Positions 1-10,077 of a stretch of DNA of 64,000 bases are shown piece after piece (the first letter of the stretch is position 1; each line of letters starts with the position of its first letter). The stretch is from a bacterium (lineage in GTDB: Bacteria > Oederibacteriota > CAKKQC01). The notes beneath the pieces are model-generated. The model ran no database searches and had not been told where the DNA came from. It was given only the letters and a program-made list of their open reading frames with translations. The stretch lies in contig CAKKQC010000021.1 in NCBI GenBank assembly GCA_919901855.1, forward strand, positions 215,543-279,542. The letters are read 5' to 3'. Both the position numbers and the translations under genes were made by a program.

Positions 1-504
1 GACCTGACCCGCACCTCCGGTGGCATGAACGGCGTCCGGCCGCTCCTCATCGCGGGGCATTCAACCGACATCGACCGGACGACCGACCCCGAATTCCGCA
101 TGCCGACGGACCCGGCGAAGATGTCCATCGTCTCGGTGCACTACTACACGCCCTCCACGTTCGCCATTCTTGAGAAGGACGCGTCGTGGGGCAAGGCCAG
201 ATCCACCTGGGGGACGAGGGAAGACCTCAAGGAACTCGACGACAACTTCAAGAAACTGCACGAGCGGTTCCTCACGCAGGGCATTCCGGTGATCGTGGGC
301 GAGTACGGCGGGGCGGCGAAGAACAAGGACCCGGTCAGCGTGCGGACCTACAACCTGACGATCGCCGGGAGGGCCTTGCGGCTGGGCATGTGCCCGATGC
401 TCTGGGACGCCGGCGGGTACTTCAACCGGAAGATCCTCCGGTTCAACGATCCGGAACTCGCCGACGGGTTCCGGAAGCTCGCCGCACCGGACCGGACGCC
501 ATGA
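1..504 (+). CDS. GH5-like endoglucanase/cellulase, C-terminal part (5' end outside window)
   Basis: The frame is open from base 1, so the gene begins upstream; about 167 residues are visible. The fragment has features of the C-terminal half of a GH5 (clan GH-A) barrel: an SVHYYTPSTF strand, a long linking helix, and VIVGEYGG, where the glutamate would be the nucleophile, followed by a late MLWDAGG strand. GH5 enzymes hydrolyse beta-1,4-glucans or mannans; which one cannot be told without the N-terminus, and any signal peptide is unseen. The stop overlaps the start of the GH29 gene (ATGA), so the two are probably co-translated. Family call is fairly secure, substrate is not. Confidence 0.75.
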   Translation, partial: DLTRTSGGMNGVRPLLIAGHSTDIDRTTDPEFRMPTDPAKMSIVSVHYYTPSTFAILEKDASWGKARSTWGTREDLKELDDNFKKLHERFLTQGIPVIVGEYGGAAKNKDPVSVRTYNLTIAGRALRLGMCPMLWDAGGYFNRKILRFNDPELADGFRKLAAPDRTP

Positions 505-2627
505 CCCGGCTGGACGCCGACGATTCAGAGGAGGCCGTGCTGGCCAAGGCGGCGCAGGTGCGGCCGACCGCCCGCCAGCTCGCGTGGCAGCGCGACGAGA
601 TCTCGGCCTTCGTGCATTTCGGGATGAACACCTTCACGAACCGCGAATGGGGGGACGGATCGGAGGATCCCGCGCTGTTCAACCCGGCCGCCCTCGATGC
701 CGGGCAGTGGGCCCGCGCGGCGAAGTCGGCCGGCATCACGCGCATGATCCTCACGGCCAAGCACCACGACGGATTCTGCCTGTGGCCCACCCGGTACACC
801 GAACACTGCGTAAGGAGCAGCCCCTGGAAGGGCGGCCGGGGCGACGTGCTGGGGGAATTCGTCGCGGCGTGCCGTACGCAAGGCCTGCGCTACGGCGTCT
901 ATCTCTCGCCGTGGGACCGGCACGAGCGGAGTTACGGTGATTCCCCCCGGTACAACCGGTATTTCCTGAACCAGCTCCGGGAGGTGTTGACGACCTATCC
1001 CGGATTCGAGGAAGTCTGGTTCGACGGCGCCTGCGCGGAGGGACCCAATGGCAGGAAGCAGGAGTACGACTGGCGCGCGTACTGGCGGCTGATCCGGGAA
1101 CTCGCACCATCCGCGACGATCAGCGTCCGGGGACCGGATGTCCGCTGGTGCGGGAACGAGGCGGGACACGCCCGGGTCAGTGAGTGGAGCGTCATCCCGA
1201 TGCCCGGCGACGGACGGGCGTGGGAGCGCTCCGACGAGACGCTGGGAGGTTATCTGCGGGACATCCACGGGGACGACCTGGGCAGCCGGCAGGCGCTGAT
1301 GCGAAGTCGGGGAGATCGGGCGAGGCTGGCGTGGTACCCCAGCCAGGTGAACACGTCCATCCGCCCGGGCTGGTTCTACCATGAGAACGAGGACGACCGC
1401 GTCCGCCCGCTCGGCGAGTTGCTGGACGTCTACTACGGTTCGGTCGGCGGAAACGGCCAGTTCCTCCTCAACATTCCGCCGGACCGGAGGGGCCTGTTCC
1501 ATGAGCGGGATGTCGCCCGGCTCGCGCAGTTCGGCGGGGTCCTCAAGCAGACGTTCGGTCGGGATCTCGCGGCGGGAGCCCGGCTGACCGCGGAGGTGAC
1601 CGGCGGCGCTTCGGTGGGCGACCCGACATCGCTGCTGGACGGCGATCCCGGCACGTTCTGGACCACGACGGACGGCGCGACCACGGTCACGATCACCGCG
1701 GAATGGCCGGCCCCGGTCCGGGCCAACTGCCTCTCGCTTCAGGAGTACATCGCCTCGGGCCAGCGCGTCGAGACCTTCGACGTGGAGATCCTCACGGAGG
1801 GGGGGTGGTCACGGGTCGCCGGCGGGACCGTCATCGGTCACAAACGGTTGGTCCGCTTCGCCGATGCCACCCTCTCCGGCGTCAGGGTCCATTTCACGCG
1901 ATTCCGTCTCCGGCCCGCGTTGACGGGCCTCGGCCTGTATCTGGCTCCCGCGATCCTGGCCGGACCGAAGATCGCCCGCGACCTCGGGGGCCTCGTGACG
2001 ATCACACCGCCGGCGGGAGCATACGCGCGTTACACCCTGGACGGCACCGATCCGACGGATGCCTCGGCGCGGTACACGAACACGATCCCGCTGCCCCGGG
2101 GCGGCGTCATGCAGGCGGCTTCCTTCCCGTTGACCCCGGGCGGGGAGATCGCCGGCAGCGGGCCGGTGGCGAGCCGCGTCGAGTACGGACCGGCGAAGGG
2201 GAAATGGAAGATCCTGAGTTGCGATTCCCAGGATGACGCCGGCGGCCGGGCCGAGCGCGCGATCGACGACGATCCCGGGACGTTCTGGGAGACCCGGCAC
2301 CGCGACGGCACCGACCCCGGGCCGCACCATCTCGCGGTGGACCTGGGCGAGACCGTGGCGGTGCGCGGATTCTCGTACACGCCGCGCCAGGACGGCTGGG
2401 ACGGCGGCATCGTCATGCAGGCCAGATTCGAGGTCAGCCTTGACGGAACGAACTGGGTTGTGGCCGCGGATCGGGTGGGGTTTGACAACATCGTCAACAG
2501 CCGGACGCAGCAGATCGTGAGGCTGGCCGCGCCCGTGTCCGCCCGATATTTCAGGATGACGGCGCTGCGGACCGTAGGCGACAGTGACCGGGCGTCGGCG
2601 GCCGAGATTGATGTGATCGTCGGATAG
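501..2627 (+). CDS. GH29 alpha-L-fucosidase with C-terminal F5/8-type carbohydrate-binding domain
   Basis: 708 residues from the ATG that overlaps the previous stop; an open frame upstream is a shadow of the GH5 gene. Residues about 20-350 match the GH29 barrel: VHFGMNTFTNREWGDG, LTAKHHDGFCLWPT, and VWFDGAC with the likely nucleophile Asp175; SIRPGWFYH and GNGQFLLNIPP close the fold. A beta-sandwich at about 360-480, a chitobiase-like linker (YTLDGTDPTD) and an F5/8 type C domain at about 560-708 ([17 protein letters not shown]) follow. GH29 enzymes release alpha-linked L-fucose with retention. No signal peptide is seen. A decayed copy lies at 25122-25539. Confidence 0.9.
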   Translation: MTRLDADDSEEAVLAKAAQVRPTARQLAWQRDEISAFVHFGMNTFTNREWGDGSEDPALFNPAALDAGQWARAAKSAGITRMILTAKHHDGFCLWPTRYTEHCVRSSPWKGGRGDVLGEFVAACRTQGLRYGVYLSPWDRHERSYGDSPRYNRYFLNQLREVLTTYPGFEEVWFDGACAEGPNGRKQEYDWRAYWRLIRELAPSATISVRGPDVRWCGNEAGHARVSEWSVIPMPGDGRAWERSDETLGGYLRDIHGDDLGSRQALMRSRGDRARLAWYPSQVNTSIRPGWFYHENEDDRVRPLGELLDVYYGSVGGNGQFLLNIPPDRRGLFHERDVARLAQFGGVLKQTFGRDLAAGARLTAEVTGGASVGDPTSLLDGDPGTFWTTTDGATTVTITAEWPAPVRANCLSLQEYIASGQRVETFDVEILTEGGWSRVAGGTVIGHKRLVRFADATLSGVRVHFTRFRLRPALTGLGLYLAPAILAGPKIARDLGGLVTITPPAGAYARYTLDGTDPTDASARYTNTIPLPRGGVMQAASFPLTPGGEIAGSGPVASRVEYGPAKGKWKILSCDSQDDAGGRAERAIDDDPGTFWETRHRDGTDPGPHHLAVDLGETVAVRGFSYTPRQDGWDGGIVMQARFEVSLDGTNWVVAADRVGFDNIVNSRTQQIVRLAAPVSARYFRMTALRTVGDSDRASAAEIDVIVG

Positions 2628-2639
2628 AAGGGAGACACG

Positions 2640-4955
2640 ATGATGAACAGATGGCGGTGGGCCGGACTCGTCCTGATGATCGCCTCGCAGTCGGCGGGGG
2701 CCGGGACGCTGACGGTGGACGCTTCCAAGGAGCTTCGCACCATGGATCGTCGGCGCCTGCTGGGCACCAACGTCGCGGGGTGGTACTTCAAGAAGACGTA
2801 CGACAACCCGGTGCTGCGGGGTTGGATCAGGGACCTGGGCCCGATTCTGATCCGCCTGCCCGGAGGAAGCTGGGGGGACGGCACGTTCTGGAACGGGAAC
2901 GGCGTGCGGCACGGCGACGACGTGGACTACTCCCGGTTCAACCCCAAGCCGTATTCCGCGTGGTCGGCCCCGTGGGGCACCTGGAACATCGACTACTCGG
3001 ACTGGGCACCGGGTTTCCTGGTGGACGTCAAACCCAACGAGAGGCCCAGGATGCTCTCGACCAAGTGGCACGGTCACGTGGACGTCAAGACGATGCACGA
3101 ATTCATCCGCGACCTCGGCGATGAGCCGTTCGTCATCGTGAACGCCGGCACGGGATCCCCCCGCGACGCGGCCGAGTGGGTGCGCTGGGCGAACAAGAAG
3201 ATGGGATACAACGTTCGATACTGGGAGGTCGGGAACGAACAAGGGGGGTCGTGGGAAGCCGGCCACTTCCTGCCGGACGGCACGGAACTCAACGGGAACA
3301 TCTTCGCCCGCCGGTACGAGGAATTCGCCCGGGCCATGAAGGCCGTGGATCCGACCATCAAGGTGGGGTGCATGGACTGGCTGGAAGAGGTGTTGAAGCA
3401 GTGCGGCGATCAGCTCGATTTCTTCTCCATCCACGCCTACCCCGCCGGGATCGGCACGGGGCCGGGCGCGATGCCCGACGATGAACTCTTCTCCAAGCTG
3501 GACGAGGTCCGGAGGACCATGGATGAAGCCAAAGCCATCATCCGCCGGGTCCGGCCCGACCGGGAGGGGAAGATCGAGATCAACTTTTCCGAGTGGAACA
3601 TGGGCTGGGCGGACATGCGCGGGGCCCTCTGGCACGCCGGATGGGTGGGAGAAATGTTCCGGCACGGAGCGGCCTTTGCCATGCAGTGGGATGTCTTCGC
3701 CATGGTGGCGGAGGCGGAGCCCGGGAGCATGCGCCGGAGCATCTACTGGCCGTTCTGGCTGTGGAGCCGGGCCATGGGCGACACGCTGGTGGCTTCGGAA
3801 CTCACGGGCGCGAAGAACGCCGCGGTGTACGCCACCCGGTCGGACCGGGGTCTTTCGATCATGGTCATCAACCAGTCGACATGGGACCCGGTCGATCTCG
3901 ACGTGAATCTGCGGGGCTTCACGCCCGGTCCGGCCGGCCGGGAGTTCCGGTTCACCCCCCGGGAGTTCTTCTGGCTGGACCGCGAGCCGGAGAAGCCCGA
4001 AGGGAAGAAGCGGCCCGCGGAGATCTGGAATACCGGCCCGGCCGTCAGGGCGTTCAAGGCCGGAGCGTCCTTCCGGGCGTCGGTCCCGCCGTCGTCGATC
4101 ATCGTGTACGCGATCCCCGCCGCGGGGCAGGAGCCCGCGGTGGCGGAGACCAGTGATCCCGCTCCGCGGACGCCGAACCTGGCGCTGTGGATTCCGCCGG
4201 AGCTGTACGCCGGAGACCAGGTGGAAGCCTGGGTGTTTGCGCGCAACGGCGATGAGGACGCCCCGTATCCGCTTCCGCTGGAGGACGGGCGCATCAGCCT
4301 CCAGGGGCCGGTGACGGCCGACCGGCGGACCATCGGGCTCCCGCAGTCGGTCGGGAGATTCTTCATCAAGGGCGACCGCCCCGGGTCCGCCACGGTGGAG
4401 GTCCAATCCGGGAAATGGAAGGTGAGCCGGAACGTGGTGTTCAAGCCTTCAGTGCCGAAACCCCGGATCCTCTGGGACTTCGAGGGACCGACGCTGCCCG
4501 CGTCGGTGCGATCGCAGTGGAAAGTCGAATATGACGCCAGCGTCCGCCCCAATCAGCAGGTGTGCAAGATCACCCTGGATGGCGGGATTCCGGACAGTGA
4601 CCGGCTGCGCGAGCTCCTGGTGGTCTCGGACTTCCCTGGAGAAGACAAGCTCGACCGGAAGAACATCCGGGGGGCCGTGTTCGACATCCGTCTGGCTCCC
4701 GATTTCGCGACCGGCGATCCGGACGCCTACATCGAAGCCGTGATGCAGAGCCCCATCAACTGGTGGATGCCGCTGGGACGGATAAGGCTGTCGGACCTCA
4801 CGCGCGGGGAGTGGAAGACCGAAACGCTCCTCACCGCCGACCCCGGGCACATCAAGGCCATGCCCAAGGCGTTCGATCTCTGGATTACCATCAGGTCGAA
4901 ATCGCCCGTGATCGGTTCGATCGCTCTGGATCGCGTCGGCTTGATGGTGCGATGA
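2640..4955 (+). CDS. Secreted clan GH-A glycosidase, GH51/GH39-like (alpha-L-arabinofuranosidase type), copy 1
   Basis: 771 residues; an AAGGGAG ribosome site precedes the ATG and a signal peptide ends near residue 21 (SAGA/GTL). The catalytic barrel spans about 25-400: LRLPGGSWG-like strand, YWEVGNEQGGSW with candidate acid/base Glu200, DFFSIHAYPAG, and INFSEWNMGW with candidate nucleophile Glu318. An all-beta domain (about 400-490) and a further beta-rich module (about 530-771) follow. GH51/GH39/GH44-like enzymes cleave arabinofuranosyl, xylosyl or glucan linkages; I cannot choose among the families. The gene sits 12 nt after GH29 and overlaps GH43 by ATGA. A close paralogue is at 22826-25114. 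Confidence 0.78.
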   Translation: MMNRWRWAGLVLMIASQSAGAGTLTVDASKELRTMDRRRLLGTNVAGWYFKKTYDNPVLRGWIRDLGPILIRLPGGSWGDGTFWNGNGVRHGDDVDYSRFNPKPYSAWSAPWGTWNIDYSDWAPGFLVDVKPNERPRMLSTKWHGHVDVKTMHEFIRDLGDEPFVIVNAGTGSPRDAAEWVRWANKKMGYNVRYWEVGNEQGGSWEAGHFLPDGTELNGNIFARRYEEFARAMKAVDPTIKVGCMDWLEEVLKQCGDQLDFFSIHAYPAGIGTGPGAMPDDELFSKLDEVRRTMDEAKAIIRRVRPDREGKIEINFSEWNMGWADMRGALWHAGWVGEMFRHGAAFAMQWDVFAMVAEAEPGSMRRSIYWPFWLWSRAMGDTLVASELTGAKNAAVYATRSDRGLSIMVINQSTWDPVDLDVNLRGFTPGPAGREFRFTPREFFWLDREPEKPEGKKRPAEIWNTGPAVRAFKAGASFRASVPPSSIIVYAIPAAGQEPAVAETSDPAPRTPNLALWIPPELYAGDQVEAWVFARNGDEDAPYPLPLEDGRISLQGPVTADRRTIGLPQSVGRFFIKGDRPGSATVEVQSGKWKVSRNVVFKPSVPKPRILWDFEGPTLPASVRSQWKVEYDASVRPNQQVCKITLDGGIPDSDRLRELLVVSDFPGEDKLDRKNIRGAVFDIRLAPDFATGDPDAYIEAVMQSPINWWMPLGRIRLSDLTRGEWKTETLLTADPGHIKAMPKAFDLWITIRSKSPVIGSIALDRVGLMVR

Positions 4956-6472
4956 AGTACCGGAATCCCGTCCTGTCCGGGTTCCATCCCGACCCCAGCG
5001 TCTGCCGGGTGGGGCGGGACTTCTACCTCGTCACCAGCAGCTTCGAGTACTTTCCCGGGGTCCCCGTCTTCCACAGCCGCGACCTGGTGCATTGGGACCA
5101 GCTCGGGCACTGCCTGACCCGGGAAAGCCAGCTGCCCCTCAGGAAGGCTGGCGCCTCCCAGGGCGTCTTTGCGCCCACGATCCGGCACCACCGGGGTCTG
5201 TTCTACATGACCACGACCAACGTGAGCGCCGGAGGGAACTTCATCGTCACCGCGAACCACCCGGCTGGTCCCTGGTCCGAGCCGGTCATGGTTAGGCAGG
5301 AGGGTATCGACCCGTCACTCTTCTTCGACGACGACGGGAGCGTTTACTACACGACCTCTCGGGATGGGGCGTTGCAGAGCCGCATCGATGTGAAGACCGG
5401 CGCGTTGCTGACCGAGCCGAAGGTGGTGTGGCCGGGTACCGGGGGCCAGTATCCTGAAGCCCCCCATCTCTACCGCCGACGTGAGTGGTATTACCTCATG
5501 ATCGCCGAAGGCGGCACGGAGTATGGGCACATGGTGACGATCGCCCGGAGCACGAGCCCTTGGGGGCCGTTTACGCCCTGCCCGCGCAACCCCATCCTGA
5601 CGCACCGGAGTTTCCGGAGTCCGATTCAGGTCTTGGGACATGCCGACCTGGTCGAAGCCGAGTCGGGCGAATGGTCTGCGGTGTTCCTCGGGGTCCGCCC
5701 GGTGGGGTATCCGCCCTGCTATCACCTGGGGCGCGAAACCTTCCTGAGCCCGGTCACTTGGGCCGAGGACGGTTTCCCGGTCATCGGCCAGCAGGGCAGA
5801 ATCGAGCTGGAGATGGAATCGTCCCTGGAGCCCGCGCCGGGGCCAGCGGCGGCCGCGCGCGACGATTTTGATTCACTCACGCTGGGTCCCCAATGGAACT
5901 TCCTTCGCAACCCGGATCCCGCATGCTACTCGCTTGCGGAGCGCCCAAGCCATCTCCGCCTGCGGGGCTCCGCGCACGGCCTCGGTGACATCGCCTCCCC
6001 GGCCTGGGTGGGCCGGCGCCAGCGTCATTTCTCGCTGCGCGCGGCGGCATGCCTTGAATTCAGCCCGGAGACCGAGAACGAGGAGGCCGGTCTGGTGGCC
6101 AGGATGAACGAGACCCACCACTACGAGATCTTCGTCACCCGCCGCGGAACCATGGACTGCGTGGTCCTGCGCCGCCGGATCGGCAGCCTCCATGCCGAAG
6201 TGGCCTGTGAACCCTTGTCCGCGGGGACCACGTCGCGAATTATCCTGGCCATCGACGCGGACCGGGAACGGTACCGCTTCCTCTATGGCGCCGCGGAAGG
6301 CGGCTTGAAATGTCTGGGCCAGGGCGAGACCCGCTACCTCTCGACGGAAGTCGCGGGGGGCTTCACGGGCGTCTATCTCGCCATGTACGCCAGCGGCAAC
6401 GGCTCGCCCTGCAAGAGACCCGCGGATTTCGACTGGTTCGACTATCAAGAACACGACGAGCCGTCGCGATAG
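4952..6472 (+). CDS. GH43 beta-xylosidase/alpha-L-arabinofuranosidase
   Basis: 506 residues, ATG overlapping the stop of the preceding gene. The N-terminal 300 residues form a five-bladed propeller with the GH43 acids: Asp14 in FHPDPS (base), Asp120 in GIDPSLFFDDDG (pKa modulator) and Glu169 in YPEAPHLY (acid). The C-terminal 200 residues match the beta-xylosidase concanavalin-like domain (LGPQWNFLRNPDP, EAGLVARMNETHHYEIFV). Enzymes of this layout release xylose or arabinose from oligosaccharides. No signal peptide, so it may work on imported oligosaccharides. Last gene of the GH5-GH29-GH51-GH43 run; a 212-bp gap separates it from GH95. Confidence 0.92.
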   Translation: MKYRNPVLSGFHPDPSVCRVGRDFYLVTSSFEYFPGVPVFHSRDLVHWDQLGHCLTRESQLPLRKAGASQGVFAPTIRHHRGLFYMTTTNVSAGGNFIVTANHPAGPWSEPVMVRQEGIDPSLFFDDDGSVYYTTSRDGALQSRIDVKTGALLTEPKVVWPGTGGQYPEAPHLYRRREWYYLMIAEGGTEYGHMVTIARSTSPWGPFTPCPRNPILTHRSFRSPIQVLGHADLVEAESGEWSAVFLGVRPVGYPPCYHLGRETFLSPVTWAEDGFPVIGQQGRIELEMESSLEPAPGPAAAARDDFDSLTLGPQWNFLRNPDPACYSLAERPSHLRLRGSAHGLGDIASPAWVGRRQRHFSLRAAACLEFSPETENEEAGLVARMNETHHYEIFVTRRGTMDCVVLRRRIGSLHAEVACEPLSAGTTSRIILAIDADRERYRFLYGAAEGGLKCLGQGETRYLSTEVAGGFTGVYLAMYASGNGSPCKRPADFDWFDYQEHDEPSR

Positions 6473-6684
6473 AGTGCGGCGAGAATGACCAGGAGGACTT
6501 GGCGCTGCGATTCCCAGGATGATGCCGGCGGAAGCGGAGGACGGGACGCACGGGGGTCGGCGCGCGTGTTCAGTCTGGCGCTGGGCCTCGTCACCTCCGG
6601 CGCGTGGGACGGGCGCATCTTTCTCGAGACCCTCACTTCGGACCTGGACCGCGTGATGGTGACGAGACGGGTTCACTGCGGAGA
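6473..6684 (+). other. Intergenic stretch with a possible gene scar
   Basis: No complete gene. A short open frame here encodes [10 protein letters not shown], the same decapeptide core as the F5/8 domain of the GH29 gene at about 2218-2245, and the DNA matches there over about 25 bp with one difference. Downstream residues of this frame do not continue the F5/8 homology. It may be a relic of a carbohydrate-binding module lost between GH43 and GH95. I see no clear promoter. Confidence 0.3.
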
Positions 6685-8970
6685 ATGACCGGCCTGATGG
6701 GAGGGGCAGCGGCGATCGCACTGACGATCTGGTCGGACCAGCCGGCGCGCGATCCGATCACGGAGGGCTATCCGGTCGGGAACGGCCGGCTGGGGGCGCT
6801 GGTGTGCGGCGGTACGGAGGAGGAGCGGCTGGTCCTGTGCGAGAGCTCGCTCTTTGCCGGCGGCCCCTACGACCAGGTCAACCCGGAGGGACGCGCGACG
6901 CTGGCCCGCATCAGGGAGTTGATCTTCGCGGGAAGGAACCGCGAGGCGGGGGAGCTGGCGGACGCCCGGTTCATGTCCCGGCCTTTGCGCCAGATGCCCT
7001 ATGAGACGCTGGGCAACCTCCATATCGAGTTCCCCGGACACGCGGCCGCGACCGGCTACCGCCGCGAGCTCGACCTGGACGAGGCGGCCGTCAGGATCAG
7101 CTACGACCTGAACGGCACGCGCTTCACCCGGGAATGCTTCGCCAGCGCGCCGGACGGGGTGCTGGTGGTGGTCCTGCGGGCGGTGGGGCCGGGCAGTCTC
7201 GATTGCAGCCTGTTCCTCGACACTCCGCACGTCGAGCACGGCGAGCGGGCCGTGCCGGGCGGGCTGATCATGGGGGGCCGGAACGAAAGCCGCGAGGGAG
7301 TCGCGGACGCGCTCGCGTGGGAGGCGCGGATCGCCGTGCGCGCGGAGGGCGGGACCGTCGAGGCCCGCGGCGCCCGCCTGGGCATCAGGGGCGCCTCGTC
7401 GGCCGTCATCCTCGTCGCGATGGCGACGTCGTACCGGTCGTTCAGGGACGTCACGGCGGATCCGGCGCGGCTCAACGGGGAGACCCTCGCAGCCGCCGGG
7501 CGCTTCGGCGCGGACGATCTGCGCGCTCGTCATCGCGCGGACTACCGGGCGCTGTTCCGGCGGTTCGCGATCCGCCTCGGCGGGGAGACGGGCCCGGACA
7601 AGCCGACGGCCTCCCGGCGCGAGCACTCCGGGGACGACCCCGCGCTGGCCGCGCTGTACGTGCAGTTCGCCCGCTATCTCATGATCGCGAGCTCGCGGCC
7701 CGGCGGCCAGCCCGCGGGGCTCCAGGGGCTGTGGGTGGACGGCCTCGATCCGCCGTGGGGCGCGAAGTACACGATCAACATCAACACCGAGATGAACTAC
7801 TGGCTCGCCGAACCCGCGGACCTTCCGGAATGCGTGGAGCCCTTGGCGGCGATGGTGCACGATCTGGCGGAGGCGGGGAGACACACGGCCGTTGCGCTCT
7901 ACGGCGCCCGGGGCTGGGTGGCGCATCACAACACCGACGTGTGGCGGGCCAGCGGGCCGATTGACGGGGCCCGGTGGGGCCTGTGGCCCATGGGGGGCGC
8001 CTGGCTCTGTCTGCACCTGTGGCAGCGCTGGCTTTACGGCGGCGACCGGACGGCGCTGGCTCGCGATTATCCCGTACTCAAGGGCGCGGCCGAGTTCTTT
8101 CTGGACACGCTCGTCAAGGACCCCCGAACGGGGTTCCTGGTCACCTGCCCGTCGCTTTCGCCGGAGAACGCGATCCCCGGCCAGGCCGACACGGCGCTGT
8201 GCGCGGGGCCGTCCATGGACATGAGCATCCTTCGGGACCTCTTCGACGCGGTCGCCGGGGCTTCGCGCGTGCTGGAGCGCGACGTCGCGTTCCGGGCGAA
8301 GGTTCTGGACGCGCGGGCGAGGCTGGCGCCGCTTGCGATAGGGAAGGCGGGCCAGCTCCAGGAATGGCAGGAGGACTGGGACCTCGAGGCGCCCGAACGG
8401 GGTCACCGCCATGTCTCCCACCTGTTCGCCCTGCATCCCAGCGCGCAGATCACGCTCCTCGCGACCCCGGATCTCGCCGCCGCGGCGCGAAAGTCCCTCG
8501 AGCTGCGCGGTGACGCGGGCACGGGCTGGAGCCTGGCCTGGAAGGTCAACTTCTGGGCTCGCCTGCACGACGGCGAGCGTTCCCACCGGCTCCTGGCGAT
8601 GCTGCTGCAGCCTGAGCGGAGCTACCCCAACCTGTTTGATGCCCATCCGCCATTCCAGATTGACGGCAACTTCGGCGGGGCGGCGGGGATCCTGGAGATG
8701 CTGGTCCAGAGCCACGCGCTGGACGGCCGGGGCGGTTTCGTCATACACCTGTTGCCGGCGCTTCCCCCGGCGTGGCCTTCGGGTTCGGTCCGCGGCCTGC
8801 GCGCGCGCGGCGGTGTCCTGGTGGACCTTGATTGGGAAGCCGGGCGCCTGGCGCGCGCCGTCCTCACCGCGAAGGAGCGGCGGGATCAGGCGGTGCGCGT
8901 CGGCGGAGTCACCCGCCGCGTCATCCTGGAGCCCGGCATCCCGACGGAGGTGTCCGTGCCGGGCGAGTGA
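6685..8970 (+). CDS. GH95 family glycosidase (alpha-L-fucosidase/galactosidase)
   Basis: 761 residues from the ATG at 6685; 81 further upstream bases are open but look non-coding. N-terminal beta-sandwich (about 15-260: [30 protein letters not shown]) and an (alpha/alpha)6 barrel follow. GH95 signatures are [29 protein letters not shown] (about 365-373), [53 protein letters not shown] and [16 protein letters not shown]95 inverting enzymes remove terminal alpha-1,2-L-fucose or L-galactose. No convincing signal peptide. Together with GH29 it makes fucose a likely product of this locus. Confidence 0.9.
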   Translation: MTGLMGGAAAIALTIWSDQPARDPITEGYPVGNGRLGALVCGGTEEERLVLCESSLFAGGPYDQVNPEGRATLARIRELIFAGRNREAGELADARFMSRPLRQMPYETLGNLHIEFPGHAAATGYRRELDLDEAAVRISYDLNGTRFTRECFASAPDGVLVVVLRAVGPGSLDCSLFLDTPHVEHGERAVPGGLIMGGRNESREGVADALAWEARIAVRAEGGTVEARGARLGIRGASSAVILVAMATSYRSFRDVTADPARLNGETLAAAGRFGADDLRARHRADYRALFRRFAIRLGGETGPDKPTASRREHSGDDPALAALYVQFARYLMIASSRPGGQPAGLQGLWVDGLDPPWGAKYTININTEMNYWLAEPADLPECVEPLAAMVHDLAEAGRHTAVALYGARGWVAHHNTDVWRASGPIDGARWGLWPMGGAWLCLHLWQRWLYGGDRTALARDYPVLKGAAEFFLDTLVKDPRTGFLVTCPSLSPENAIPGQADTALCAGPSMDMSILRDLFDAVAGASRVLERDVAFRAKVLDARARLAPLAIGKAGQLQEWQEDWDLEAPERGHRHVSHLFALHPSAQITLLATPDLAAAARKSLELRGDAGTGWSLAWKVNFWARLHDGERSHRLLAMLLQPERSYPNLFDAHPPFQIDGNFGGAAGILEMLVQSHALDGRGGFVIHLLPALPPAWPSGSVRGLRARGGVLVDLDWEAGRLARAVLTAKERRDQAVRVGGVTRRVILEPGIPTEVSVPGE

Positions 8971-9120
8971 GGCCGGGGGCACGCCTCGGGCATTTCGCGC
9001 GCGTTCGTGAGGGCAATGGGGGGCGTAGTGCGGAGCGATGTTGTGGAAGCGCCTTGGTACCATGGAACCTTGGGCGAGGAACGAGGCCGCAGGACTTTCA
9101 AGGAAAGGGAGGGGTGACCG

Positions 9121-10077
9121 ATGAGATTGAAGCGAGGAATGCTGGCGTGCGCGGCCGCGGTGGCGGTGCTGGGCGCGGGGTGCGGAAAAGCGGGCGGGGA
9201 TAAGCTCAACGTCGCCTTCGTGACCAACAACGCGTCGGACTTCTGGACGATCGCCCGGGCGGGGTGCAACAAGGCGGTGTCTGAACTGCCCGGAGTGGGG
9301 CTGGAGTTCCAGATTCCGTCGGACGGCTCGGCGGCGACGCAGAAGCGGATCCTGGATGACCTGCTGGCGAAGGGTATCCGGGGCGTCGCGATCAGCCCCG
9401 TGGATCCGGCCAACCAGACGCTCCTGCTCAACGAGGTGGCCAGGAAGGCGTTGCTGGTGACCCAGGATAGCGATGCGCCTCAGAGCGATCGCGCGTGCTA
9501 CATCGGCACGGACAACGTGGCCGCGGGGCGGCAGGCGGGGGACCTCATCAAGCGGTTCCTGCCGCGGGGCGGAAGGATCATGGTGTTCGTGGGCACGCTG
9601 GACGCGCAGAACGCGCGGGAGCGGTTGGAGGGGATCAAGCAGGCGATTAAGGGGAGCGCGGTGCGGATCGTGGACGTGCGGACCGACGAAACGGACCGGG
9701 TTCGGGCCAAGGCGAACGTGCTCGACGCGCTGGTGAAGTACCCCGGCTTGGCCTGCCTGGTCGGGCTCTGGAGCTACAACGGCCCGGCGATCCTGAACGC
9801 GGTCAAGGAGTCGGGAAAAACGGGCAGGATCGGAATCGTGTGCTTCGACGAGGAGGAGGAGACGCTGGAAGGAGTCCGGTCCGGCGCGATCTTCGCCACG
9901 GTCGTTCAGCAACCGTACGAGTTCGGCTACCGGGCCGTGCACCTCATGGCGAAAGTCTTGCAGGGCGACAAGTCCGCGATACCCGCGAGCCGGAAGATCA
10001 TCGTCCCCACGCTCGCGATCTCGAAGGATGGCGTGGACGAGTTCGCGGCGCGCCTCAAAGTTCTCCGTGGCAGATGA
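9121..10077 (+). CDS. Sugar ABC transporter substrate-binding lipoprotein (RbsB-like)
   Basis: 318 residues with GGGAGGGG just upstream of the ATG. A short basic N-terminus, hydrophobic stretch and LGAGC lipobox (Cys21) predict a membrane-anchored lipoprotein. The rest is a periplasmic-binding fold of the ribose/galactose type: NVAFVTNNASDFWTIARAGC, GVAISPVDPANQ, YIGTDNVAAGRQAGDLI, IGIVCFDEEEETLEGVRSGAIFATVVQQPYEFGYRAV. It captures a monosaccharide for the ATPase and permease that follow. The ligand cannot be read from sequence; the flanking fucosidases make fucose a candidate. First gene of the 9121-14701 operon, its stop overlapping the next start (ATGA). Confidence 0.92.
   Translation: MRLKRGMLACAAAVAVLGAGCGKAGGDKLNVAFVTNNASDFWTIARAGCNKAVSELPGVGLEFQIPSDGSAATQKRILDDLLAKGIRGVAISPVDPANQTLLLNEVARKALLVTQDSDAPQSDRACYIGTDNVAAGRQAGDLIKRFLPRGGRIMVFVGTLDAQNARERLEGIKQAIKGSAVRIVDVRTDETDRVRAKANVLDALVKYPGLACLVGLWSYNGPAILNAVKESGKTGRIGIVCFDEEEETLEGVRSGAIFATVVQQPYEFGYRAVHLMAKVLQGDKSAIPASRKIIVPTLAISKDGVDEFAARLKVLRGR

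Noticed and set aside
9040..9075. CCTTGG-N10-CCTTGG near the binding-protein promoter
   Set aside because: Short direct repeat without a recognisable promoter; too weak to call an operator.
6673..9942. Antisense open frame of about 1,090 codons across GH95 and the binding protein
   Set aside because: Spans two genes with clear families on the other strand; no domain content.
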